From: JACPFJ01 sp036504875
GTDB lineage: Bacteria > Desulfobacterota > Desulfuromonadia > Geobacterales > Pseudopelobacteraceae
Assembly (NCBI GenBank): GCA_036504875.1
Contig: DASXUK010000042.1
Span: 29,371-93,370 of the forward strand
DNA length: 64,000 nucleotides
Reading direction: 5' to 3'
Both the position numbers and the translations under genes were made by a program. The notes under the pieces were generated by a model. That model was not told the DNA's origin. It ran no database searches and saw only the letters and a list, made by a program, of their open reading frames with translations. Below are positions 36,141 to 43,994 of the stretch, one piece after another; position 1 is the first letter of the stretch; each line of letters begins with the position of its first letter.

Positions 36141-36962
36141 ATGAAGTTACCAGGCAAGTTTGTATTGGTTTTATTCGGAACAGCCCTGGCTTTTGGATGT
36201 GCAACAGCACCCGAAGTAATATATGTCACAGAAGCACAACAGGTTACCAGTCAAGCCCTGGAACCGGTTTATTTGATTCCTGGAAATCTTGAGAAAGACC
36301 TCAAGACCTGGAAATTACCCCCGGAGATGCTCGGTATGATCATGAATACAGTAAGTGAGCAGGTTGAAAAAACCAAACGTTTCACCAAGGTGATCGAGGG
36401 TGAAATTGCGGGTAACAATACCTATGTCATTCAACCCGGGATCGACAGTTTAAGCTATGCCGAAAACCTGATACCTACTGATCCCACCAGAAAAAAAGTG
36501 ATTGTCAAGGCGCGGGTACGTCTGGATGTCAAATACCTGAACGACAAGGGGGAGTTTAGGCAGTTCAGGCCCTTTAGTGACCTGCGCACTTTGGAACAAA
36601 AGATTTCCAGTAAAATAGCCATTACAAACGAACAGAAAAACGAGTATTACACCGAAGCCATCGAGGTCGGTTATAAAGCGGCAGCCAACCTCATGGGGGT
36701 TGCCTTTAATCCTTCTTATGTAACGGGCAAGATCAGCAAATTGAATGGCAGGGTGGCAGATATTCAGATCAACACCAGCAAGCTACGTCACATGCCTAAA
36801 AAAGAGGTTGAGGTTATTGATGATAACGGCAAAGTCTTGGCGGTTGTCGATGAATTAAAGGTTAACGATGGCGCAATCACCGGTAAAATCTACGAAAAAT
36901 CCGGATCAGCCATCAAGGAAGGCTCGAAGGTCAGAGCCAAGATTAATGATCTGACGGAGTAA
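36141..36962 (+). CDS. Lipoprotein with FlgT C-terminal-like domain
   Basis: The 273-residue product has a lipobox (ALAFGC) and a CsgG-like middle (VYLIPGNLEKDL, EQVEKTKRFTKVIEG, ARVRLDVKYLND). The C-terminal 75 residues (TGKISKLNGRVADIQINTSKL...VLAVVDELKVNDGAITGKIYE..IKEGSKVRAK) resemble the FlgT C-terminal beta domain. TAGGAGGTG precedes the ATG. It is the last gene of the cluster, before a terminator convergent with ruvA. Confidence 0.75.
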   Translation: MKLPGKFVLVLFGTALAFGCATAPEVIYVTEAQQVTSQALEPVYLIPGNLEKDLKTWKLPPEMLGMIMNTVSEQVEKTKRFTKVIEGEIAGNNTYVIQPGIDSLSYAENLIPTDPTRKKVIVKARVRLDVKYLNDKGEFRQFRPFSDLRTLEQKISSKIAITNEQKNEYYTEAIEVGYKAAANLMGVAFNPSYVTGKISKLNGRVADIQINTSKLRHMPKKEVEVIDDNGKVLAVVDELKVNDGAITGKIYEKSGSAIKEGSKVRAKINDLTE

Positions 36963-36981
36963 GTGCTGCATTGCTAAAAGT

Positions 36982-37017
36982 AAAGCGGGTCAGGCAACAG
37001 CCATTCCCGCTTTTTTT
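36982..37017 (+). terminator. Intrinsic terminator between the lipoprotein gene and ruvA
   Basis: AAAGCGGG pairs with CCCGCTTT across a 16-base loop region, followed by T7 on the plus strand. Confidence 0.82.
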
Positions 37018-37038
37018 ACGACTTTTAAACAATAGAAA

Positions 37039-37638
37039 CTACTTCATCAGCACCTTTAATGCCTGCTTAAGCATCTCCTCTACCGCCCCACCTCGGGTTG
37101 CATCCAGTCCAGCCAACGCCTTGCGCACCTGGGGCTCTTTATAGCCCAGATTAAGCAGTGCAGAGGCAACATCATCCATGACATCATCGCACGGTATTTC
37201 ACGCTGTTCTGCCGCCGGAACCGAAGCCAGATCAAGCTTGCCGACCTTCTCCTTCAGTTCCAGAATCAGCCGTTCGGCAGTCTTCTTTCCAATACCGGGT
37301 ATCGAGGAAAGCTTGTGAATATCCCCCTGCTTAAGAGCCAGAGCGAGTGCAGCCGGCTGAATATTGGATAATATGTCTCGCCCTAACTTGGGGCCGACCC
37401 CCGAAACCGAGATGAGTAGCTGAAAAAAAGATTTTTCCAGTCGCGTGCGAAAACCATAGAGCTGGATGGCATCCTCCCTGACACTGGTATGAATATGCAG
37501 GGATGCCCCCCCCCCCTCCTCAGGTAGCTCGTAATAGGTGGAAAAAGGTATCAGCACCCGATAACCAACACCGTTTACATCGACAATAATATGGTCAGGT
37601 GATTTATAGGCAATTGTTCCTGTTAAAAGTGCAATCAT
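37039..37638 (-). CDS. ruvA: Holliday junction branch migration protein RuvA
   Basis: RuvA binds Holliday junctions and loads RuvB. The 199-residue product has the N-terminal OB fold (MIALLTGTIAYKSPDHIIVDVNGVGY), SLHIHTSVREDAIQLYGF, helix-hairpin-helix pairs SVSGVGPKLGRDIL and SIPGIGKKTAERLI, and the C-terminal UBA-like domain. The ATG at 37638 overlaps the ruvC stop (ATGA). A run of 11 G (37506-37516) codes EEGGGA in the OB fold. ruvB does not follow; a terminator and an opposing lipoprotein gene do. Confidence 0.95.
   Translation of the reverse strand: MIALLTGTIAYKSPDHIIVDVNGVGYRVLIPFSTYYELPEEGGGASLHIHTSVREDAIQLYGFRTRLEKSFFQLLISVSGVGPKLGRDILSNIQPAALALALKQGDIHKLSSIPGIGKKTAERLILELKEKVGKLDLASVPAAEQREIPCDDVMDDVASALLNLGYKEPQVRKALAGLDATRGGAVEEMLKQALKVLMK
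37506..37516 (-). repeat. 11-base G homopolymer inside ruvA
   Basis: Eleven C on the plus strand (G on the coding strand) encode Gly residues around residues 41-45 of RuvA. Tracts of this length are prone to slippage; one base lost or gained would truncate RuvA early. Confidence 0.9.
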
Positions 37639-38165
37639 AATTTCAGATCCCTCCAGGAGGTCTTTTTTTGTTTCAAGGCGATCCCGCTCTTCAACCTTAA
37701 CCCATAAGAGTTGATATGACATATGGCGACAGCCAATGCGTCGGAGGCATCGGCCTGGGCAATTTCAGGCAGACCCAATAGCGCCTTGAGCATCTTCTGG
37801 ACCTGTCCCTTCTCTGCCCGGCCCTGCCCCACCACAGCCAGTTTGACCTGTAAGGCGGTATATTCCGCTACCGGAAGCCCGGCATGGACAGCAGCCACAA
37901 TAGCTGCACCCCGCGCCTGACCGAGTTTGAGGGCGCTCTGCGGATTGGTGGAAAAGAAAATATCCTCCACCGAAACCTCGTCCGGCTGGTATTTTGTGAT
38001 CACAGCCGAAATTCCATCGAAGATTTTTTTTAAGCGACCCGGAAAATCAGTAGCGCTATCGGTAAAAATGGCACCGTTGTCAACATGAACAAGCCGGGTG
38101 CCGGCCTGTTCAACAATGCCATAACCGGTAATTCGCGAACCGGGGTCAATGCCGAGAACTCTCAT
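37635..38165 (-). CDS. ruvC: Holliday junction endonuclease RuvC
   Basis: RuvC cuts Holliday junctions. The 176-residue product has the acidic active-site motifs: GIDPGSRITGYGI (D7), VSVEDIFF and the C-terminal DASDALAVAICH. It overlaps ruvA by 4 bases, and the two lie downstream of yebC, from which a terminator separates them. Confidence 0.95.
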   Translation of the reverse strand: MRVLGIDPGSRITGYGIVEQAGTRLVHVDNGAIFTDSATDFPGRLKKIFDGISAVITKYQPDEVSVEDIFFSTNPQSALKLGQARGAAIVAAVHAGLPVAEYTALQVKLAVVGQGRAEKGQVQKMLKALLGLPEIAQADASDALAVAICHINSYGLRLKSGIALKQKKTSWRDLKL

Positions 38166-38211
38166 CCTTGTTTTCTCCCGGCTGTCTTCATAATTGTGCC
38201 CTCGAAAACAG

Positions 38212-38234
38212 AAAAAGGGGCCAAAGCCCCTTTA
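38212..38234 (-). terminator. Intrinsic terminator after yebC
   Basis: Read on the minus strand, AAAGGGGC / GCCCCTTT with a 3-base loop is followed by TTCT. It separates yebC from ruvC. Confidence 0.82.
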
Positions 38235-38351
38235 AATCTTTATCTAAGCCGGCCAACCGAATAACCTTGCCTGGAAGGAACAGCGCAGTCGTATCTTTCT
38301 GAATTCGGGAAGCCCCTGTCAAACTGCAGTTTAGGTGCAAAACAAACTCGA

Positions 38352-39095
38352 TCACATCATTTTTTCCATCTCGTCGGCGGAGATATCAAAGTTTGAATAG
38401 ACGTTCTGAACATCATCGTTATCCTCTAGTTTATCCATCAACTTGAGCATACTCTCGGCCTGTTTACCTTCCAGTGCCACCATAGTCTGAGGAATCATCG
38501 TAATCTCGGCGTTGGTAAATTTAAAGCCTTTTGCCAGCAGAGCTTCGCGCACCTCAATGAAATTTGCTGGATCGGTCAGCACTTCAAACTGTTCGTCCTC
38601 TTCCGTAACATCATCGGCGCCGGCCTCAATAGCCGCTTCAAATAGCTGCTCAAAATCGAGCCCCTTGTCAAAGGCGACCAAGCCCTTCTTGCTGAACATC
38701 CAGGAAACGCAGCCAGCCTCACCCATATTGCCGTTGCTCTTGGTAAATATGCTGCGTACATCGGATACCGAACGATTACGGTTATCGGTCAGCACCTCAA
38801 CCAAAACAGCCGCACCACCCGGACCATAGCCTTCGTAGACGATCTCTTCGTAAGTAACGCCTTCCATCCCACCGGCACCTTTTTTTATGGCTCGCTCGAT
38901 GTTATCTTTAGGCATGTTTTCGGCCTTGGCCTTATCTACTGCTGTTCTTAAACGTGGGTTGGCGGCCGGATCGCCCCCCCCTAACTTGGCTGCAACCGAT
39001 ATTTCCTTGATGATCTTGGTGAATACCTTGCCGCGCTTGGCGTCAGCAGCGCCTTTTTTATGTTTGATCGTACTCCACTTATTATGTCCTGACAT
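38352..39095 (-). CDS. yebC: YebC/PmpR-type regulatory protein
   Basis: The 247-residue protein has the family opening MSGHNKWSTIKHKKGAADAKRGK and GYGPGGAAVLVEVLTDNRNR, and an acidic C-terminus. The family is annotated as transcriptional regulators, and more recent work links some members to translation of proline stretches. AAAGGAG precedes the ATG. The yebC-ruvC-ruvA order is typical. A run of eight G (38974-38981) encodes part of KLGGGDPAA. Confidence 0.95.
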   Translation of the reverse strand: MSGHNKWSTIKHKKGAADAKRGKVFTKIIKEISVAAKLGGGDPAANPRLRTAVDKAKAENMPKDNIERAIKKGAGGMEGVTYEEIVYEGYGPGGAAVLVEVLTDNRNRSVSDVRSIFTKSNGNMGEAGCVSWMFSKKGLVAFDKGLDFEQLFEAAIEAGADDVTEEDEQFEVLTDPANFIEVREALLAKGFKFTNAEITMIPQTMVALEGKQAESMLKLMDKLEDNDDVQNVYSNFDISADEMEKMM

Positions 39096-39221
39096 CTTCC
39101 CTACTCCTTTGAGAAAATTTTATTAATTTTGTATTTCTTTGTTGCCTTAAAAAGCGGCAAATATTAGCATGTAGAAAATCCGCTGTCCAGTGGGAAAAAG
39201 TAGCAAGACAAAGGACTAACT

Positions 39222-39596
39222 ATGAAAATGGCACGAAACGCCTCGCGGTTTGCCTCCCTGATGATCCTGGTGCTGTTAACCGGCAGTTGTACATTCGCGA
39301 GCTCCTGGATGAGTCCGGTTGGTAATCGTGACCTGCCTCCGATTCTTTCGCAGGACGAGATTATCCGTCCCTTTAACAAGCTTGGTCGGATCAAGGTAAC
39401 ACGCGAAGTGTTTGTTACCGATTATGCTGTAACGCCTGAAATCCGGGCATGGGGCTATCAGGCGATTCGTGAGGAGGCCGCCAAAATGGAGGCTGATGCT
39501 GTCATACTGCCTGAAGTCACCGGCCGCACCATCACTTCGCTTATCACCACCTCCACCGAATACCTGGCCACTGGTGTAGCCATAAAGTTCAAATAG
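39222..39596 (+). CDS. Small lipoprotein of unknown function
   Basis: The 124-residue product has a lipobox (LVLLTGSC) and a compact C-terminal domain with KLGRIKVTREVFVTDYAV, REEAAKMEADAVILPEV and TGVAIKFK. The pattern (conserved hydrophobic strands, a helix with AxxMEADAVI) resembles small YbjQ-like or heavy-metal-associated envelope domains, but the match is too weak to name. AAAGGA precedes the start. Divergent from yebC. Confidence 0.65.
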   Translation: MKMARNASRFASLMILVLLTGSCTFASSWMSPVGNRDLPPILSQDEIIRPFNKLGRIKVTREVFVTDYAVTPEIRAWGYQAIREEAAKMEADAVILPEVTGRTITSLITTSTEYLATGVAIKFK

Positions 39597-39676
39597 CCCC
39601 CACGTAAATAAAAGGTGGCAAATAGGGATTGACAGAGCAATGAAAAGTTTTATATAAACATAATTCACATTTGAAT

Positions 39677-39751
<75 letters not shown>

Positions 39752-39759
39752 ATTAATCC

Positions 39760-39793
39760 AAAGGACTTAGGTAATCCACCTAAGTCCTTTTTT
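39760..39793 (+). terminator. Intrinsic terminator after tRNA-Cys
   Basis: A perfect 12-base stem AAGGACTTAGGT / ACCTAAGTCCTT with a 5-base loop is followed by T6. Confidence 0.92.
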
Positions 39794-39897
39794 CATTTCT
39801 GGCACGGCTTCAGGTTTTCGAAAGTCGCACCCCGAAAGACAGCTGCCTGACTCGGTAAATATAGTCGAAGGCTTTGAAGTGGATGATCTTTAAGATT

Positions 39898-39937
39898 TAA
39901 AAAGGGCATGATCGCAACGTCGAACATGCCCTTTTTG
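39898..39937 (-). terminator. Intrinsic terminator after the Cache-domain gene
   Basis: The stem AAAAAGGGCATG / CATGCCCTTTTT has a 14-base loop and works from the minus strand, just beyond the stop of the Cache gene. Confidence 0.85.
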
Positions 39938-39949
39938 CTTTTGTTCCGG

Positions 39950-40405
39950 TTATTTGTATATGCCGCAACCGATCAGGTAGTCATCTACCTTCATGACGTA
40001 GGTCGATTTATCCTGAATCTTCTTTGTAAGCGGGTTAGCCCACTTGTAGTCATACCAGCCACCGCCACTTTTAGCCTTGATAATGAGTCCTTTAACAAGA
40101 TATTTACCGTCGGCATCCTGCAGTTTCATTTGATTTTTGCCGGCCATCTTGGGGTTTCCCCCATGTGCCAGGAAAACACCGTTCATGTCGAGCGCGAATA
40201 TGTACATATCCTTGGCAACGAAACTTCCCTTAGGGTTATTAAATTCGGCCAGAGCCTTGACCTTGCCGTTGGCCTTGATATAGGTCAGTGCATTATCCAC
40301 CAAAGCCTTTGCCTCCTGCTTTGTTCCCTGCTCCTCGGCAAAAGCTACTAACGTAACGCCAAGAATAAAAAAAGCAGCCACGGCGACAATAATAAGCCTT
40401 TTCAT
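39950..40405 (-). CDS. Secreted single Cache-domain protein
   Basis: The ATG at 40405 has AAGGGGG before it and a signal peptide (MKRLIIVAVAAFFILGVTLVAFA); 151 aa. The mature part is a single Cache_2-type domain: KQEAKALVDNALTYIKANG, FNNPKGSFVAKDMYIFALDMNGVFLAHGGNPKMAG, GWYDYKWANPLTKKIQDKSTYVMKVDDYLIGCGIY. Cache domains bind small organic ligands; here there is no membrane or signalling output, so it may be a binding partner for a receptor. A candidate TTGACA promoter lies about 80 bases upstream on this strand. Confidence 0.88.
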   Translation of the reverse strand: MKRLIIVAVAAFFILGVTLVAFAEEQGTKQEAKALVDNALTYIKANGKVKALAEFNNPKGSFVAKDMYIFALDMNGVFLAHGGNPKMAGKNQMKLQDADGKYLVKGLIIKAKSGGGWYDYKWANPLTKKIQDKSTYVMKVDDYLIGCGIYK

Positions 40406-40694
40406 ATATCCCCCTTTAATCAAATAGTATTTTATTTGTGTAACATTGTGCCTTGTGGCTGTCAACAGCTATCAAAATTCATATAAGAAACTATCGATCT
40501 ACCGCAGCCAGAAGATATCAATACAAAGTTTTACTTTAAAACCCACTTCACTCAGTCAGTAGATAGAGGCCTGATTTCCGCAAGGAGGTTTAAGCCGGTC
40601 GGTGGATATCTGGATCCTGAGCGTCTGCGGTCGGGAAGAGAGCTTATTTAACTAATGAGACGAAAACAACCTGGCAGAATTTTGTGTTTAGCTT

Positions 40695-40729
40695 AAAAAA
40701 AGCCCTCTAAGGTTTCTAAAGGGCTTTGC
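40695..40729 (-). terminator. Intrinsic terminator after the Gly-rich lipoprotein gene
   Basis: AAAGCCCT / AGGGCTTT stem across a 12-base loop region, with T7 downstream on the minus strand. The gap 40406-40694 shows only a 54-codon open stretch without a start, treated as chance. Confidence 0.82.
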
Positions 40730-40752
40730 TTTTAAGTTTTGCTTCACAAAAG

Positions 40753-41112
40753 CTAACGGCCAGCACCACCACCTGCTCCACCGGTGCCACCGCCGGTCCC
40801 ACCCATTCCGCCACCAGTGCCGCTGCTACTACCGCCAGTGGAACCACCACCCATTCCACCACCGCCGGCACCTGTATCACTTCCAGACCCACTGGTGCCG
40901 TAACCGGTGCTGCCACCTGAACCGGTGCTGCCACCTGAACCGGTGCTGCCGCCTGTACCTGAACCAGAACTTCCACCGGTTCCATAACCTGTGCTACCTC
41001 CGGTGCCGCCGCCTGTTCCCCCACCTTTTTTGTTGTCGCAGCCTGTAAGAGCAATTCCACTTAAAGAAAAGATTGCTGCAAATATAAAAAATGCTTTTTT
41101 AACTTTTTTCAT
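40753..41112 (-). CDS. Low-complexity Gly/Ser/Thr-rich lipoprotein
   Basis: The 119-residue product has a lipobox (GIALTGCDNKK); after residue 30 it is nearly all Gly, Ser and Thr with a few Tyr, Met and Asp. Repeats such as GGSTGSGGSTGSGGSTGYG are visible and match an 18-base DNA repeat. AAGGAG precedes the ATG. It may be a flexible surface or periplasmic tether. No function is assigned. Confidence 0.72.
   Translation of the reverse strand: MKKVKKAFFIFAAIFSLSGIALTGCDNKKGGGTGGGTGGSTGYGTGGSSGSGTGGSTGSGGSTGSGGSTGYGTSGSGSDTGAGGGGMGGGSTGGSSSGTGGGMGGTGGGTGGAGGGAGR
40903..40956 (-). repeat. Three tandem 18-base units in the Gly-rich lipoprotein gene
   Basis: ACCGGTGCTGCCACCTGA occurs at 40903-40920 and 40921-40938, and a copy with two changes follows at 40939-40956. 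Copy number could vary without shifting the frame. Confidence 0.85.
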
Positions 41113-41368
41113 TGAAATTCTCCTTTTTGTGTGGACTTTCTAGTTAAGTAGAAATTATAGCTCACAAAAATAATCAATCCACTTATACAATCACACAAAA
41201 CCTTTATACTTGGTGGGCTGCTTGGACCAATGCATTTCTTTTAATAAGTTCGGAAGAATAATGCAGAGCTGATTCACGGGCCGTCCGGAAGGAATTGGTC
41301 GCAAAATTGTGAGAAAAAGCATATTATTGGAGCAGCTGAAACAATAACAAACAACACTGGGATCTTCG

Positions 41369-43681
41369 ATGAAACTGACAAAGAAAAATATACTCACCCT
41401 CATCAGGGAGCAGAACGCTCCTCTTCACTTTGCATCTCTCCTGCGCGAGTTTGGAGGTCGGCACGTCAAGAGCGAGTTGTCAAGCATACTTGATGATATG
41501 GCGGAGGACGGGGAATTGATCCGACTGAAAGGTAATAGTTACATATTACCGAGCAAGACCCAAGGGGTCCGCGGCCGTCTTTCGTCACATAAGGACGGAT
41601 ACGGTTTTGTCACTCCTGAAGGGGGTGGTGAGGACATCTTTATACCCTCGCGACACATGAAGGGAGCCATGCACGGTGATACTGTGGAGGTGCGTTCGGA
41701 ACAGAGTCGCTTTGGAGGAGGCAAACAACAGGGGCGGGTTACCTCTGTCGCCGAACGGGCTACAGCACGCATTGTAGGACGTTACGAGGAGACGCGGCGC
41801 GGCGCGATAGTGATCCCGGAAGATCAACGCCTTAATCTGGTGGTACAAATACCCCATAAAGGCCGCGGGCTGGCTAAGGATGGCCATCAGGTGGTGGCGG
41901 AACTGACTGGCTACCCGATTGGTGGCAGACCGGCAGAGGGACGTATTATAGAGGTGTTGGGCTGGCCGGATGACCCTGAGGTGGAGGTGCAGTCGGTAAT
42001 CCGCCGCTTTGACCTGCCGCATGTGTTTGGCCCGGATGTTCTGGCCGAGGCCGATGCTGCGCCGGCCACAGTATCCATCAAGGAGCTCAAGGGACGTGTG
42101 GACCTCCGTAAAATGCCAACCGTAACCATAGATGGCGAAACAGCTCGTGACTTTGACGATGCTGTTTCCTTGCGCCGGGAAGGTGCCAATTATCGCTTAT
42201 GGGTCTCTATCGCGGATGTTTCGGCCTATGTCAAACCTGATAGCGCTTTGGATCGCGAGGCTTACTTACGTGGAACTTCGGTTTACTTTCCCGACCGATG
42301 CATCCCGATGTTACCGGAGCGGCTCAGTAACGGCATCTGCTCTTTAAACCCCCACCAGGACCGCCTGACCATGACGGCCGAGATGCTGTTCGATAATAAA
42401 GGAAATATGCTGGAATCGACCTTTTATCAGAGCGTCATCAACAGCACGGCCCGCCTGACCTACACCATTGTCAGACAAATCATTGTGGATAATGACCTTG
42501 AGCTGGCCGACAAACACCGACCTTTGACACCGATGCTGCTGGAGATGAAGGAGCTGGCTCTGATCCTTCAGGCTATGCGCCGCCAACGGGGCAGTATTGA
42601 TTTTGACCTGCCCGAGCCTGAGATCATCATCGGCCTTACCGGCCTTACGGAAGGTATTATTCGTGCCGAGCGCAACCTGGCCCACCAGTTGATCGAGGAG
42701 TTCATGCTGGCTGCGAACGAAGCTGTTGCCAGCTTTATCACCGGGCGAAACATCCCCTTCCTCTACCGCATTCATGAGAATCCTGATCCAGCCAAGCTGA
42801 TTGACTTTCAGGAATTCATCTTCGGCTTTGGCTACGAGTTTGCACTGAAAGAGGATAAGGTTAAGCCGTCCGAACTGCAGCGCCTTTTGGCTGAGGCCGC
42901 TGGAAAGCCGGAGGAACGCATGTTGAATTACGCCCTGTTACGCTGTATGAAACAGGCCCGGTATTGTGCTGAAAACTCGGGACATTTCGGCCTGGCCTCC
43001 AGTTGCTACTGTCATTTCACTTCCCCCATCCGGCGCTATCCAGACCTGGTGGTGCACCGTATCCTAAAAGCAGCATTGGCGCAGGATGATAGCGTAGTAA
43101 AAAAACAGGTCGCTAAACAATTGGCGCTGGCCACTGAGCGACTGCCTGAGATTGGCGAGCAGACCAGCAAGCGCGAGCGGGTGGCCATGGATGCCGAGCG
43201 GGACGTGGTCGAAATGAAAAAACTCCAGTATATGCAACAGCACCTGGGCGAGGAATTTGACGGGTATATTTCCGGAGTAACAGGTTTTGGATTTTTTGTG
43301 GAACTGGATGAGTTGTTCGTGGAGGGATTGGTGCATATATCCAGCCTGGCAGATGATCTCTATAACTATGCTGAGAAACAACATTCCCTGATCGGTCGGC
43401 AAACGCGACGCATCTTCCGGATAGGGGATAAAACAAGGGTAAAGGTGGCGGCGGTCACACCAGCCACTCGACGAATTGAGTTTGTTTTGACAGAACATAA
43501 TCCTGCCAAAGTACCGGGTCAACCTAATACGGCACTTGGACAGGAAGAGGAGTATTCACACAAACCGATCAGAGGTAAACGAATCAGTGGCTTAAAAATT
43601 CCCACAGACAGCAGCAACAAAGACCAGCGCCCTGGTGACCGTAGAAAGAAAACCGGGGGAAGCAGGTTCCGTAGTAAATAG
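41369..43681 (+). CDS. rnr: Ribonuclease R
   Basis: RNase R is a 3'-to-5' exoribonuclease. The 770-residue product has an N-terminal helix-turn-helix-like domain, a cold-shock domain (GRLSSHKDGYGFVTPEGGGEDIFIP), the RNB catalytic core with DFDDAVSL and the metal-binding Asp residues in the following strand, and a C-terminal S1 domain (FDGYISGVTGFGFFVEL). A basic tail follows. Confidence 0.95.
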   Translation: MKLTKKNILTLIREQNAPLHFASLLREFGGRHVKSELSSILDDMAEDGELIRLKGNSYILPSKTQGVRGRLSSHKDGYGFVTPEGGGEDIFIPSRHMKGAMHGDTVEVRSEQSRFGGGKQQGRVTSVAERATARIVGRYEETRRGAIVIPEDQRLNLVVQIPHKGRGLAKDGHQVVAELTGYPIGGRPAEGRIIEVLGWPDDPEVEVQSVIRRFDLPHVFGPDVLAEADAAPATVSIKELKGRVDLRKMPTVTIDGETARDFDDAVSLRREGANYRLWVSIADVSAYVKPDSALDREAYLRGTSVYFPDRCIPMLPERLSNGICSLNPHQDRLTMTAEMLFDNKGNMLESTFYQSVINSTARLTYTIVRQIIVDNDLELADKHRPLTPMLLEMKELALILQAMRRQRGSIDFDLPEPEIIIGLTGLTEGIIRAERNLAHQLIEEFMLAANEAVASFITGRNIPFLYRIHENPDPAKLIDFQEFIFGFGYEFALKEDKVKPSELQRLLAEAAGKPEERMLNYALLRCMKQARYCAENSGHFGLASSCYCHFTSPIRRYPDLVVHRILKAALAQDDSVVKKQVAKQLALATERLPEIGEQTSKRERVAMDAERDVVEMKKLQYMQQHLGEEFDGYISGVTGFGFFVELDELFVEGLVHISSLADDLYNYAEKQHSLIGRQTRRIFRIGDKTRVKVAAVTPATRRIEFVLTEHNPAKVPGQPNTALGQEEEYSHKPIRGKRISGLKIPTDSSNKDQRPGDRRKKTGGSRFRSK

Positions 43682-43734
43682 AGCAAGAGTTGAGCGGGTT
43701 GAGGCATAGCCTGCATTAAAATTATTATTTCCAC

Positions 43735-43890
43735 TCAACTACATTTTATCCGCTGAACCTCACCGTCATCGGAAACATAGGTCAGGATTTTCTTGATCTT
43801 GCCCCAAACATCTGTCAGTGAGAGTTTTCCCCCCCTTTGGGATACACCGCCACCTTCGGCGAAAGACTCCAGTACTCCTAATCTTATCAT
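43735..43890 (-). CDS. Candidate 51-residue protein, unknown
   Basis: The ORF runs from ATG (43888-43890) to TGA (43735-43737) and encodes MIRLGVLESFAEGGGV, SQRGGKLSLTDVWGKIKKIL and TYVSDDGEVQRIKCS. The composition is protein-like: a short N-terminal helix, a Gly linker encoded in part by a C7/G7 run, and a helix with LTDVW..IKKI. There is no strong ribosome site before the ATG. It occupies the 313-base gap between rnr and tatC, antisense to neither. A palindrome overlaps its start. Confidence 0.42.
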   Translation of the reverse strand: MIRLGVLESFAEGGGVSQRGGKLSLTDVWGKIKKILTYVSDDGEVQRIKCS

Positions 43891-43900
43891 TGGTAATGAT
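43886..43900. promoter_or_regulatory. 15-base inverted repeat, possible operator
   Basis: ATCATT-GGT-AATGAT is a perfect 6-3-6 inverted repeat. It overlaps the start codon of the 51-residue ORF and lies 95 bases before tatC. The half-sites are in the reverse order to a Fur box, so Fur is not proposed. Confidence 0.35.
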
Positions 43901-43994
43901 TGTTAATAAAATAACCCGTGTTTGTATTTTTGTTTTCCTCCGACCAAAGCTAAACCGCTTGCGCCACATACCTTTGCTGTGATAGGAAAGAAGC

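Noticed and set aside
40484..40650. A 54-codon plus-strand open stretch after the Cache gene
   Set aside because: No start codon and no similarity I can recognise. Chance openness is likely.
43886..43900. Inverted repeat considered as a Fur box
   Set aside because: The half-site order is reversed compared with the Fur consensus and the flanks do not extend the match.
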